DNA from: Streptomyces populi
GTDB taxonomy: Bacteria; Actinomycetota; Actinomycetes; Streptomycetales; Streptomycetaceae
Assembly: GCF_002911015.1 (NCBI RefSeq)
Contig: NZ_KZ626927.1
Coordinates: 1 to 35,219, forward strand
Direction of reading: 5' to 3'
Length of the DNA: 35,219 bases
The first letter of the stretch is position 1; every line of letters starts with the position of its first letter. Positions 8,192 to 17,699 of the stretch are shown here, piece after piece. Both the position numbers and the translations under genes were made by a program. Under the pieces are notes generated by a model. It ran no database searches and had not been told where the DNA came from. It saw nothing but the letters and a program-made list of their open reading frames with translations.

Positions 8192-8221
8192 TAGGGTGAT
8201 TATCACTCGGCGTGCCGAGTG
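8192..8221 (+). promoter_or_regulatory. Possible promoter with adjoining palindrome upstream of second merR gene
   Basis: TAGGGT (8192-8197) is followed, near the expected transcription start, by the perfect 8-bp inverted repeat CACTCGGC-GT-GCCGAGTG (8204-8221). The palindrome could be an operator or a 5' hairpin. It is not a classic MerR site, which would lie between -35 and -10. Confidence 0.35.
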
Positions 8222-8230
8222 TGGCGATCG

Positions 8231-8259
8231 TTGACGAGCCCCTGGTGACTGCCTACCGT
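8231..8259 (+). promoter_or_regulatory. Promoter of the second merR gene
   Basis: TTGACG (8231-8236), a 17-bp spacer and TACCGT (8254-8259) match the housekeeping-sigma consensus well. Expected transcription start is near 8266, about 24 bases before the GTG start, and the leader includes the GGAGGT ribosome-binding site. Confidence 0.65.
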
Positions 8260-8289
8260 CGAGAAGGCAGGTCAAGGACGGAGGTCGGC

Positions 8290-8964
8290 GTGAGAAGCAG
8301 CGGCGACGGTACGGCTGGGGGTGCTCCCGGACGCGGTCCGGGAGAGAGCGGCCCGTACCCTCCCCCAAGCTCTCGGCTCGGCTCGAGCAGGGGGCGCCCC
8401 CAGCATGGCAGCGCGGCCGATCATGTTCCACTGAGGCCGGCGGCAGTGCCCGACGAGGAAGGGACCGCTCCCGAGGAGGTCGGCTACCGGGGGCCCACGG
8501 CGTGTGCCGCCGCGGGCATCACCTACCGGCAGCTGGACTACTGGGCGCGGACCGGCCTGGTCGAGCCCAGCGTGCGTCCCGCCTACGGGTCGGGGACGCA
8601 GCGCCTGTACAGCTTCCGGGACGTGGTGGTCCTGAAGATCGTCAAGCGGTTCCTCGACACCGGGGTCTCGCTGCAGAACATCCGCACCACGGTCCAGCAC
8701 CTGAGGGAGCGCGGCTTCCAGGACCTGGAGCGCATGACGCTCATGAGCGACGGCGCGACGGTCTACGAGTGCACGTCGCCGGACGAGGTCCACGCGCTGC
8801 TGCAGGGCGGTCAGGGCGTCTTCGGCATCGCCGTGGGCGTGGTGTGGCGGGACGTCGAGGGCGCCCTGTCCCAGTTGCACGGAGAGCGCGTGGACACCGG
8901 GGAGACGCTTCTCGCGCACCATCCCGCCGACGAACTGGCGCGCAGGCGCAACCGCGCGGTGTGA
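8290..8964 (+). CDS. MerR family transcriptional regulator (Rv1830-like)
   Basis: Protein of 224 residues. The MerR DNA-binding domain begins around residue 65 (GYRGPTACAAAGITYRQLDY, then GLVEPSVRPAYGSGTQRLYS). A helix and a C-terminal domain follow (LQNIRTTVQHLRERGFQDLE; MSDGATVYECTSPDEVHALL). Order and motifs match mycobacterial Rv1830. I chose GTG 8290 because GGAGGT lies 4 nt upstream and a good promoter precedes it; GTG 8446 is an alternative without a good ribosome-binding site. The N-terminal ~55 residues are low complexity. About 16 of them are encoded by an inserted palindromic repeat, so they are probably not essential to folding. Confidence 0.88.
   Translation: MRSSGDGTAGGAPGRGPGESGPYPPPSSRLGSSRGRPQHGSAADHVPLRPAAVPDEEGTAPEEVGYRGPTACAAAGITYRQLDYWARTGLVEPSVRPAYGSGTQRLYSFRDVVVLKIVKRFLDTGVSLQNIRTTVQHLRERGFQDLERMTLMSDGATVYECTSPDEVHALLQGGQGVFGIAVGVVWRDVEGALSQLHGERVDTGETLLAHHPADELARRRNRAV
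8324..8404 (+). repeat. Palindromic intergenic-type repeat embedded in merR coding sequence
   Basis: Two hairpins lie side by side. CTCCCGGAC-GCG-GTCCGGGAG (8324-8344) is a perfect 9-bp stem. The second, ~8362-8394, is a CCCCC-AA-GCTC stem that pairs with GAGC-A-GGGGG, followed by the palindrome GGGGGCGCCCCC (8390-8401). The second unit (CTCCCCCAAGCTCTCGGCT...GCTCGAGCAGGGGG) resembles a dispersed palindromic repeat that is common between Streptomyces genes. Here it is read in frame as part of the MerR N-terminus. Confidence 0.65.
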
Positions 8965-9008
8965 CGCGCCGCGCCCGGCGACGCGACGCCCCGGGCCTGC
9001 CGGGGGCA

Positions 9009-9031
9009 TTGTCAGTGGCGTAGGGCAGCAT
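9009..9031 (+). promoter_or_regulatory. RecA-independent DNA-damage promoter (PafBC type) of dinB
   Basis: TTGTCAGTG (9009-9017), eight bases, then CAGCAT (9026-9031) matches the published actinobacterial RecA-NDp pattern TTGTCRGTG-N8-TANNNT, except for C at the first -10 base. Seven bases later comes the dinB GTG, so the message may be leaderless. The downstream gene encodes a damage-tolerance polymerase, which supports the call. Confidence 0.7.
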
Positions 9032-9038
9032 CGGAGAC

Positions 9039-10613
9039 GTGAGAACCGCGCCCACGATCCTGCATCTCGACATGGACGCCTTCTACGCCTCGGCGGAGCA
9101 GGCGTCCAAGCCGAGTCTGCGCGGGAAGGCCGTCGTCGTGGGCGGGCTCGGGCCCCGTGGGGTCGTCGCCACCGCCTCGTACGAGGCGCGTGTCTTCGGG
9201 GTGCACTCGGCCATGCCCATGGCCCAGGCCCGTAGGCGCGCGCCGAACGCCGCCTATCTCGTGCCGCGCTTCGGACTGTACCGAGAGGTCAGCGAACAGG
9301 TGATGGGGCTGCTGCGGTCCCTGTCGCCGTTGGTGGAGCCGCTGAGTCTGGACGAGGCGTTCGTGGACCTGGAGGCGGGCGGGGCGGCGTGGGACGAGGA
9401 GTCGGCACGGCTGGCGGGTGCCAGGCTGCGCGCGGAGATCCGGGCCGTCACGGGACTGACGGGGTCGGTGGGGCTCGCCGCCTCCAAGATGCTGGCGAAG
9501 ATCGCCTCGGAGCAGGCCAAGCCCGACGGCCTCGTCCTGATCGAGCCGGGTACCGAGCGGGCGCTGCTGGGACCGATGACGGTGCGGACGCTGCCGGGCG
9601 TGGGGCCGGCCACCGGTGACCATCTGCGGCGGGCGGGCATCACCACCGTCGAGGAACTCGCCGAGGCGGGCGAGGACGAGCTCGTACGGCTGCTGGGGAA
9701 GGCTCACGGGCACGCGCTCTTCGCGATGGCGCTGGCCCGCGACGAGCGGCCCGTGGTGGCCGAGCGGGAGGCCAAGTCGGTGTCCGTCGAGGACACGTAC
9801 GACGTGGACATCCACGACCGGATCCGGGTGGGGCTGGAGGTGCAGCGGCTCGCGGACCGGTGTGTGGAGCGGCTGCGCCGGGCCGGGCTGTCGGGCCGGA
9901 CCATCGTGCTCAAGGTGCGCCGGTACGACTTCTCGACGCTGACCCGGTCCGAGACGCTGCGGGGGCCCACGGACGACCCCGGCGTCGTCCGGGAGGCCGC
10001 CGCCCGGCTGCTGGAGGGCGTGGACACGACCGGTGGTGTCCGTCTGCTGGGGGTCGGCGTCTCAGGGCTCGCCGACTACACGCAGGAGGACCTGTTCGCG
10101 CAGGCGCAGGCCACGGCCGTGGGGGAGCCGGCGGCCGAGGAGCCAGCCGCGGAGGCGCCGGCCGAGCCGGTGGCCGTGGCCGAGGAGGTGGCGCCCGCGG
10201 AGCGGCGGTGGCCCTCCGGGCACGACGTGCGGCATGCCGAGCACGGGCACGGCTGGGTGCAGGGAAGCGGGCTGGGGCGGGTCACGGTGCGGTTCGAGAC
10301 GCCCTGGTCCGGGCCCGGCCGGGTGCGCACCTTCCGGACGGACGATCCGCGGCTGGAACCGGCTGACCCGCTGCCCCTGGTGGAGCGAAGACCCGATGGC
10401 GTGGAGGGGCCGCCGCCCGGTCCCGGACCGTCGGCGTCCGAGGCCGGGATGCGGGACCCCGGACCGCCGGAGTCGGGAACCGGGGCGGTCGGCCCCGGGG
10501 CGGTGGTGTCCGGGGCCGGGGCGCGGGGGGCCGGGGATCAGGCGTCCTCCGTGCCCGCGAGCCGGCCGAAGTCCCGGTCGGGCGGCGGAGGGGACGCCAC
10601 GTCGAGGCCGTAG
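9039..10613 (+). CDS. dinB: DNA polymerase IV (Y-family translesion polymerase)
   Basis: Protein of 524 residues. The Y-family core occupies residues ~5-345: HLD(11)MDAFYASAEQ, SLD(105)E(106)AFVDL carrying the catalytic metal ligands, and the helix-hairpin-helix TLPGVGPATGDHLRRAGI. The little-finger region follows (VEDTYDVDI; RTIVLKVRRYDFSTLTRSET). It copies damaged DNA with low fidelity. The C-terminus has no recognisable beta-clamp motif that I could verify. Instead it carries an Ala/Glu/Pro-rich linker, a small segment (VRHAEHGHGWVQGSGLGRVT) and a Gly/Pro-rich tail from ~residue 450. The last 76 bases overlap, on the opposite strand, the end of a PRC-barrel gene. Start GTG 9039 fits the DNA-damage promoter. 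Confidence 0.93.
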   Translation: MRTAPTILHLDMDAFYASAEQASKPSLRGKAVVVGGLGPRGVVATASYEARVFGVHSAMPMAQARRRAPNAAYLVPRFGLYREVSEQVMGLLRSLSPLVEPLSLDEAFVDLEAGGAAWDEESARLAGARLRAEIRAVTGLTGSVGLAASKMLAKIASEQAKPDGLVLIEPGTERALLGPMTVRTLPGVGPATGDHLRRAGITTVEELAEAGEDELVRLLGKAHGHALFAMALARDERPVVAEREAKSVSVEDTYDVDIHDRIRVGLEVQRLADRCVERLRRAGLSGRTIVLKVRRYDFSTLTRSETLRGPTDDPGVVREAAARLLEGVDTTGGVRLLGVGVSGLADYTQEDLFAQAQATAVGEPAAEEPAAEAPAEPVAVAEEVAPAERRWPSGHDVRHAEHGHGWVQGSGLGRVTVRFETPWSGPGRVRTFRTDDPRLEPADPLPLVERRPDGVEGPPPGPGPSASEAGMRDPGPPESGTGAVGPGAVVSGAGARGAGDQASSVPASRPKSRSGGGGDATSRP

Positions 10614-10906
10614 TGGTGGTAGAGCTGGAGCTCCTGTTCGGGGGAGAGGTGGCGCCCGACGCCGAAGTCGGGGGCGTCCTTGATCAGGGCCCGGTCGAAG
10701 GGGATGCGCAGGGTTCCCTCGACGATCTCACTGGGCTCCAGGGGCACGAAGGCGTCCCTGCTGAACAGCCCGGTGCGTATGGCCGCCCATTCCGGGACAC
10801 CGGTGGCGTCGTCGAGGTAGACCTCGTCGATCGTGCCGATCTTGGTGCCGTTGCTGTCGAACGCCTTGCGGCCGATCAGGTTGCGCGGATCGATGTCGGT
10901 CTGCAC
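10538..10906 (-). CDS. PRC-barrel domain protein
   Basis: Protein of 122 residues. I chose GTG at 10906, with GGAGGG 4 nt upstream; the longer open frame beyond it runs into the glycine riboswitch region of the other strand. The PRC-barrel fold covers residues ~8-85 (LIGRKAFDSNGTKIGTIDEV, then FVPLEPSEIVEGTLRIPFDR). A C-terminal LSPEQELQLYHHYGL helix follows, as in actinobacterial stress-type PRC proteins. PRC-barrels bind protein or RNA partners; the specific role is unknown. It is convergent with dinB and overlaps its 3' end by 76 bases. The C-terminus is Pro-rich. Confidence 0.88.
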   Translation of the reverse strand: MQTDIDPRNLIGRKAFDSNGTKIGTIDEVYLDDATGVPEWAAIRTGLFSRDAFVPLEPSEIVEGTLRIPFDRALIKDAPDFGVGRHLSPEQELQLYHHYGLDVASPPPPDRDFGRLAGTEDA

Positions 10907-10999
10907 GGTCCCTCCAGTGGTCGCAAACTCATCCGTAAGTACTACAAAAGGGCACATCTGTGAAGGCGGCCACTCGAGCTGTCCTCCAGTCGCCGCTGG

Positions 11000-11005
11000 T
11001 AGGCT
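11000..11005 (+). promoter_or_regulatory. Candidate -10 for the gcvP riboswitch transcript
   Basis: TAGGCT fits TANNNT and would start RNA at about 11012, just before the first riboswitch stem (11025). No convincing -35 is visible, so the call rests mainly on position. Confidence 0.4.
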
Positions 11006-11019
11006 GGCAATGGCTGCTG

Positions 11020-11221
11020 ATCCCGTGCGGGAGAGTCCTCCGGATTTCACCGGAGGCGCCGAAGGAGCAAATCCTCCCCGGAATCTCTCAGGCTCACGTA
11101 CCGCACGGACGAGGTCACTCTGGAAAGCAGGGCGGGTGTCGATGGCCTCCGCCCTCACCGACGGTGAAAGCCGGACCGTTCGCGGACCATCCGGTGAAGC
11201 TCTCAGGTCGAGATGACAGAG
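11020..11221 (+). promoter_or_regulatory. Tandem glycine riboswitch controlling gcvP
   Basis: Two glycine aptamers lie in tandem. Aptamer 1 is closed by GTGCGG (11025-11030) with CCGCAC (11101-11106) and contains GGGAGAG, GGCGCCGAAGGAGCAA and the hallmark AATCTCTCAGGC. Aptamer 2 is closed by CTCTG (11118-11122) with CAGAG (11217-11221) and contains GGAAAGC, GACGGTGAAAGCC and GAAGCTCTCAGG. It is followed after ~55 bases by the gcvP ribosome-binding site. Known riboswitches of this class turn on glycine cleavage genes when glycine is abundant. No obvious terminator follows, so control may be at translation or by a GC hairpin in 11221-11275. Confidence 0.96.
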
Positions 11222-11290
11222 GGGGAGGCCGTCGGGGTGCCCGTGCCGGGGTGCCCCTCGAAGGTCGCGTCAGACCAGGAGGCCTCCGCC

Positions 11291-14176
<2,886 letters not shown>

Positions 14177-14230
14177 TCGGCGCTCGGCACGTGGACGCCT
14201 ACGGGGAGTGACCATCCCCGGACATGCGTC

Positions 14231-14267
14231 GGGGCCGGTTCGGAGAGCACGTCTCCGGGCCGGCCCC
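14231..14267 (+). terminator. Terminator hairpin after gcvP
   Basis: GGGGCCGG (14231-14238) pairs with CCGGCCCC (14260-14267), and the inner GGAGA pairs with TCTCC around GCACG. No T-run is present. It lies between gcvP and the convergent DUF5999 gene and can serve both. Confidence 0.75.
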
Positions 14268-14311
14268 TCATGTGTCCGGGCGGCCCGTCACGGCCGTCCG
14301 GGTCGTGCGGC

Positions 14312-14518
14312 TCAGGCGGCCGTCATCACCTGCGCGCCGTCCAGTGGGCGGCGCGGGGCGATGATCCGTCCGTCGGGCAGGAGCTCACCGGTGTCCTCGA
14401 AGAGCAGAACGCCGTTGCACAGCAGGCTCCACCCCTGCTCCGGGTGGTGCGCCACGAGGCGGGCGGACTCCCGGTCGGCTGATTCGGCTGAGGGACACAG
14501 TGGCTGGTGCTGGCACAT
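14312..14518 (-). CDS. DUF5999 family small protein
   Basis: Small protein of 68 residues starting MCQHQPLCPSAESADRESAR and ending with LFEDTGELLPDGRIIAPRRP. I recognise this as the short Streptomyces DUF5999 family, of unknown function. The two early Cys residues and His3-Gln-Pro could bind a metal, but nothing proves it. The frame stays open to an upstream ATG at 14590, preceded by GGGGGGCGGCG. That longer form (92 residues) would add MSTSSRKTDTTAITQISTQR-type residues that do not resemble the family, so I prefer 14518 although its ribosome-binding site is weak. Confidence 0.75.
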   Translation of the reverse strand: MCQHQPLCPSAESADRESARLVAHHPEQGWSLLCNGVLLFEDTGELLPDGRIIAPRRPLDGAQVMTAA

Positions 14519-14914
14519 GGATGGGATCTTTCGCTGGGTCGAGATCTGAGTGATGGCTGTGGTGTCCGTCTTGCGGCTCGAGGTACTCATCGCCGCCCCC
14601 CGTCGATGTGTGGTCCGGAACCCAGTGTTGCCCTACGGGCGCCGATCCGCAGGGATTTGAGGGCACCGCTTCTCACAGGTTGAGGACGCGTCACCCGTGC
14701 GGAGGGTTCACCCCAACCGCGCTGTCCTTTCGGGTGGTTCTGAGTGGCCGGATCGGGCTAGTCCGGTTGGGTGCGGGGCGCGTTTTCCCTCGTACGAGCG
14801 GCTGGAAGCCCTAACGAGCGAGCACCGCTCGGGGTTGCCGGCAGCACCGTGCCCCGCAGCCGGGTTTATTTCCGCGGGGCACGGCTTGCGGGGCACGGAC
14901 GGAAGGTGCGGGGC
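14519..14914. other. Intergenic region with palindromes
   Basis: About 400 bases without a convincing gene. It should hold the promoter of the DUF5999 gene, but no clear -35/-10 pair is seen. Visible elements are the 10-bp palindrome CTCGTACGAG (14789-14798), the inverted repeat CGAGCG/CGCTCG (14815-14831) and the terminator-like repeats at 14847-14898. Short open frames here have poor codon bias. Confidence 0.5.
14847..14898 (-). terminator. Terminator hairpin with two alternative arms
   Basis: CCGTGCCCCGC (14847-14857) is complementary to GCGGGGCACGG at 14874-14884 and to an identical second copy at 14888-14898. Either stem is 11 bp. It lies just downstream of the minus-strand gene ending at 14915 and probably ends its transcript. 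Confidence 0.6.
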
Positions 14915-15499
14915 TCAGGCGGGCGAGCCGAGGAGCGGCGCCGGGGTGACTCTGTGGGTGAGGACCGGCAGCAGTTCGGTGACGAGGTACGGCCGGTGCG
15001 CCGCGATGCCGGGAGGGGCGGGGGCGAGCGGCACCAGGAGGTCGGTGGCGGCCGGGTGGCCGGCGGCACCGTCCGCGGCGCAGTCGCCGTGCAGCCAGAG
15101 GGTCAGCATGTACAGCTCGGGAACGGACAGCAGGCGTGCCTGGTAGGGCTGTTGCATGGTCTCGGCCTGTCGCAGGGCGCGTTCCGTAGCGGTGATGTAG
15201 GGGCCCTCGAAGAAGTGCGAGAAGGCCCAGCCGTCCGCGGTCAGCACGGTGTCGGCGGCGGCCACCGCGCGGTCGCCGCTGCGGATCAGGAAACGCCATC
15301 CGGCGAGCCGGGTGGCGGAGGCGCCCGCGGGCGTGATGCGATCCAGGACGTGGACGGGCAGCGGGAGTTCGGGGGTGACGGGTCCCTGGGCCAGGCGCAG
15401 GGACGGGGTACGGGCTTCGCGGACAGCGGTGGGGGAACCGAGTGCCGTGAGGACGGTGCGCAGGGCGGGCGCGGGAGCCGGGGGTACGTGCAGCGGCAT
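14915..15499 (-). CDS. Conserved actinobacterial hypothetical protein
   Basis: Protein of 194 residues starting at ATG 15499, with GAGAGG about 9 nt upstream. I do not recognise a named family. The middle part is the most protein-like (ATRLAGWRFLIRSGDRAVAA, then DGWAFSHFFEGPYITATERA and QQPYQARLLSVPELYMLTLW). It looks like a compact alpha/beta domain without membrane segments or a signal peptide. The ends are Pro/Ala-rich. It is a single-gene unit, divergent from the GCS2-type ligase gene across a 540-base region. Third-position GC bias supports real coding. Confidence 0.75.
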   Translation of the reverse strand: MPLHVPPAPAPALRTVLTALGSPTAVREARTPSLRLAQGPVTPELPLPVHVLDRITPAGASATRLAGWRFLIRSGDRAVAAADTVLTADGWAFSHFFEGPYITATERALRQAETMQQPYQARLLSVPELYMLTLWLHGDCAADGAAGHPAATDLLVPLAPAPPGIAAHRPYLVTELLPVLTHRVTPAPLLGSPA

Positions 15500-16042
15500 G
15501 GTGGGTCGCCTCTCATTCGACAGGCACGGTGGCGCGAGGGCGGGGGCGGACGGCGCTGTCAGCTCTCGGGTCAGAGGTGGGGCGAGGGGTCTGGATCTGC
15601 CGACAGGACGTCGCCTGCCGCCGTCACCGGGACGACAGGACCTGGGACCGCGAGCGCCAACTCTCTGCCTCGGTAGCGGAGTTTATACGACACGTGTTCA
15701 GGCGGTGTTTCGTCTAGTCGCCCCGAATGCGCGGAACAAGTCGATATCCGGTCGATGAAACGAGGGGTTCATCCCGGTTCTGCGCGATCGAATCGCGGTG
15801 ACCTCGGAATACTTCGCGCGAGCGGTCGGCCGATTCTCGTCGGCGTTTTTCACGAGATCGTTCCGGGCGGTAAACTTGCTGAATGCTCCATGCCTCGTGA
15901 ATGTGCCCGGGGCCGATGTCCAGACTAGCGGTCGAAGGGCGTGCGCGGGACGTTATGGATCGTGTTGCCTGGGCATCATCCCCCGTAACCCGGGACGCCA
16001 GGGCCGCAACGCCGGCCTGCCCATCCGAGGAGGGACACTTCG
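15500..16042. other. Divergent intergenic region with candidate promoters
   Basis: Some 540 bases between divergent genes with no convincing open frame. On the minus strand TATAAA (15685-15680) could be a -10 for the hypothetical gene. On the plus strand TTTCAC (15848-15853), 17 bp and TAAACT (15871-15876) form a plausible promoter for the ligase gene, leaving a ~160-base 5' leader. CGCGAT-CGA-ATCGCG (15783-15797) is a perfect inverted repeat and possible operator. The region is visibly less GC-rich than its neighbours. Confidence 0.5.
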
Positions 16043-17560
16043 ATGGGGGAGAAGGTCGTGGCAGGGACGTTCGGCCTGTCCGATCGGCAGCGCCACCGCG
16101 ACAAGCTCCGACAGTGCCTGACGGGGCTGGAGCGACTGCTGGAGGAGAAGCGGTTCGACCGTCCGAAGAACCTGATGGGCCTGGAGATCGAATTGAATCT
16201 CGCGGGGCCCGACGGCATGCCCAGAATGATGAACGGGCAGGTCCTCGAAAGGATTGCGAGCCGTGACTTCCAGACGGAACTCGCCATGTTCAACCTGGAA
16301 GTCAACATAGCCCCGCACCGATTGGGCGGCCGGGTATTCGACAGGCTCGCCGAGGAGATCCGCACCTCGCTCGCCTACGCCCATCGGAAAGCCAGCGAGG
16401 TCGACGCCGGAATCATCATGATCGGTATTCTGCCGACGCTCGGCCAGGACGATCTGGTGTCCTCGAACCTGTCGGACGCCGACCGGTACACCCTGCTCAA
16501 CGATCAGATCGTGGCCGCGCGCGGAGAGGATTTCGAACTCGACATCGACGGTGTGGAGCGTCTGGTCTGCAGATCGACCTCCATCGTGCCCGAAGCGGCC
16601 TGCACCTCCGTGCAGTTGCACCTCCAGGTCACGCCGGACATGTTCGCGGGCGTGTGGAACGCGGCGCAGGCCGTCGTGGCCCCGCAGATCGCGATCGGGG
16701 CCAATTCGCCCTTCCTGTTCGGGCACGAGCTGTGGCGGGAGTCGAGGCCCCCGCTCTTCCTGCAGTCCACCGACACCCGGCCGCCGGAGCTGCAGGCCCA
16801 GGGAGTCCGGCCGCGCACCTGGTTCGGCGAACGGTGGGTCACCTCGGCGTACGACCTCTTCGAGGAGAACCTGCGGTTCTTCCCGCCCCTGCTGCCCGTC
16901 TGCGACGAGGAGGACCCGCTCGCCGTCCTCGACGCCGGGGGCGTGCCCAGACTCGCCGAACTGGTGCTGCACAACGGCACGGTGTACCGCTGGAACCGGC
17001 CCGTGTACGGCATCGCCGACGGTGTCCCGCATCTGCGCGTCGAGAACCGGGTGCTGCCCGCGGGCCCGACCGTCACCGACGTCATCGCCAACGCTGCCTT
17101 CTACTACGGCCTGGTCCGCGCGCTCGCCGAGGAGCAGCGTCCGGTGTGGACCCGGATGTCCTTCGAGGCGGCCGCCGCCAACTTCGACGCGGCCTGCCGG
17201 TACGGCATCGACGCGCGGCTGGAGTGGCCGCGTCGCGGCCGTTACGGCGGGACCACGCGGGTGGACGCCGTGAACCTGGTGCGCGACGAGCTGCTGCCGC
17301 TGGCGGCCGCGGGCCTGGACGCCTGGGGTGTCGAGCCCGCCGACCGGGACCTCTACCTGGGTGTGATCGAGGACCGGTGCAGACTGCGCGTCAACGGCGC
17401 GACCTGGCAGGCGGCCACCTTCCACCGGGCCCTGGAGAAGGGACTCGGCCGTGATGCCGCGCTGGCCGCGACGACGCGGCGCTACGGCGAGCTGATGCAC
17501 CTCGGCGAGCCCGTGCACACCTGGCCGGTGGGACTGCCGGAGCCGGTCCCCCTCGGGTGA
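16043..17560 (+). CDS. Glutamate-cysteine ligase family (GCS2-type) carboxylate-amine ligase
   Basis: Protein of 505 residues starting at ATG 16043, with AGGAGGG 8 nt upstream. GCS2-fold motifs are visible in order: NLMGLEIELNL (metal and ATP-binding Glu residues), AMFNLEVNIAPH, CTSVQLHLQVTP, FLFGHELW and HLRVENRVLPAGPT. These enzymes join an amine to the gamma-carboxyl of glutamate or a related acid with ATP. True glutathione is not made by Streptomyces, and ergothioneine EgtA belongs to the same superfamily, so the natural substrate is open. No egtBCD or other pathway genes are adjacent. The long leader upstream may carry regulation. Confidence 0.88.
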   Translation: MGEKVVAGTFGLSDRQRHRDKLRQCLTGLERLLEEKRFDRPKNLMGLEIELNLAGPDGMPRMMNGQVLERIASRDFQTELAMFNLEVNIAPHRLGGRVFDRLAEEIRTSLAYAHRKASEVDAGIIMIGILPTLGQDDLVSSNLSDADRYTLLNDQIVAARGEDFELDIDGVERLVCRSTSIVPEAACTSVQLHLQVTPDMFAGVWNAAQAVVAPQIAIGANSPFLFGHELWRESRPPLFLQSTDTRPPELQAQGVRPRTWFGERWVTSAYDLFEENLRFFPPLLPVCDEEDPLAVLDAGGVPRLAELVLHNGTVYRWNRPVYGIADGVPHLRVENRVLPAGPTVTDVIANAAFYYGLVRALAEEQRPVWTRMSFEAAAANFDAACRYGIDARLEWPRRGRYGGTTRVDAVNLVRDELLPLAAAGLDAWGVEPADRDLYLGVIEDRCRLRVNGATWQAATFHRALEKGLGRDAALAATTRRYGELMHLGEPVHTWPVGLPEPVPLG

Positions 17561-17603
17561 GGTGTGACGGCGCGTGGGCGTGTTCGGCCCGGCACGGGCG
17601 TGT

Positions 17604-17632
17604 CCCGGTTCCGCGCCAGGAGCGGAACCGGG
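17604..17632. terminator. Bidirectional terminator hairpin
   Basis: Perfect 11-bp inverted repeat CCCGGTTCCGC (17604-17614) with GCGGAACCGGG (17622-17632) and a 7-base loop. It lies between convergent genes ending at 17560 (+) and 17700 (-). Confidence 0.85.
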
Positions 17633-17699
17633 CGGGTCCTGCCGGCGTGAGGCCCGCGGAGCGCTGGGGCGGTGGACCCGTGTGCGCGGGCGGCCGCGG

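Noticed and set aside
9009..9038. LexA-controlled SOS promoter for dinB
   Set aside because: No CGAAC-N4-GTTCG-type box is visible; the PafBC-type motif explains the region better.
15730..15760. ECF-sigma promoter starting at GGAAC
   Set aside because: The GGAAC is present, but no CGTT/CGTC element occurs at 16-17 bp, so the match is incomplete.
15953..17518. Minus-strand frame of ~520 codons opposite the GCS2-type gene
   Set aside because: Shadow frame with no motifs; the plus-strand protein has clear family signatures.
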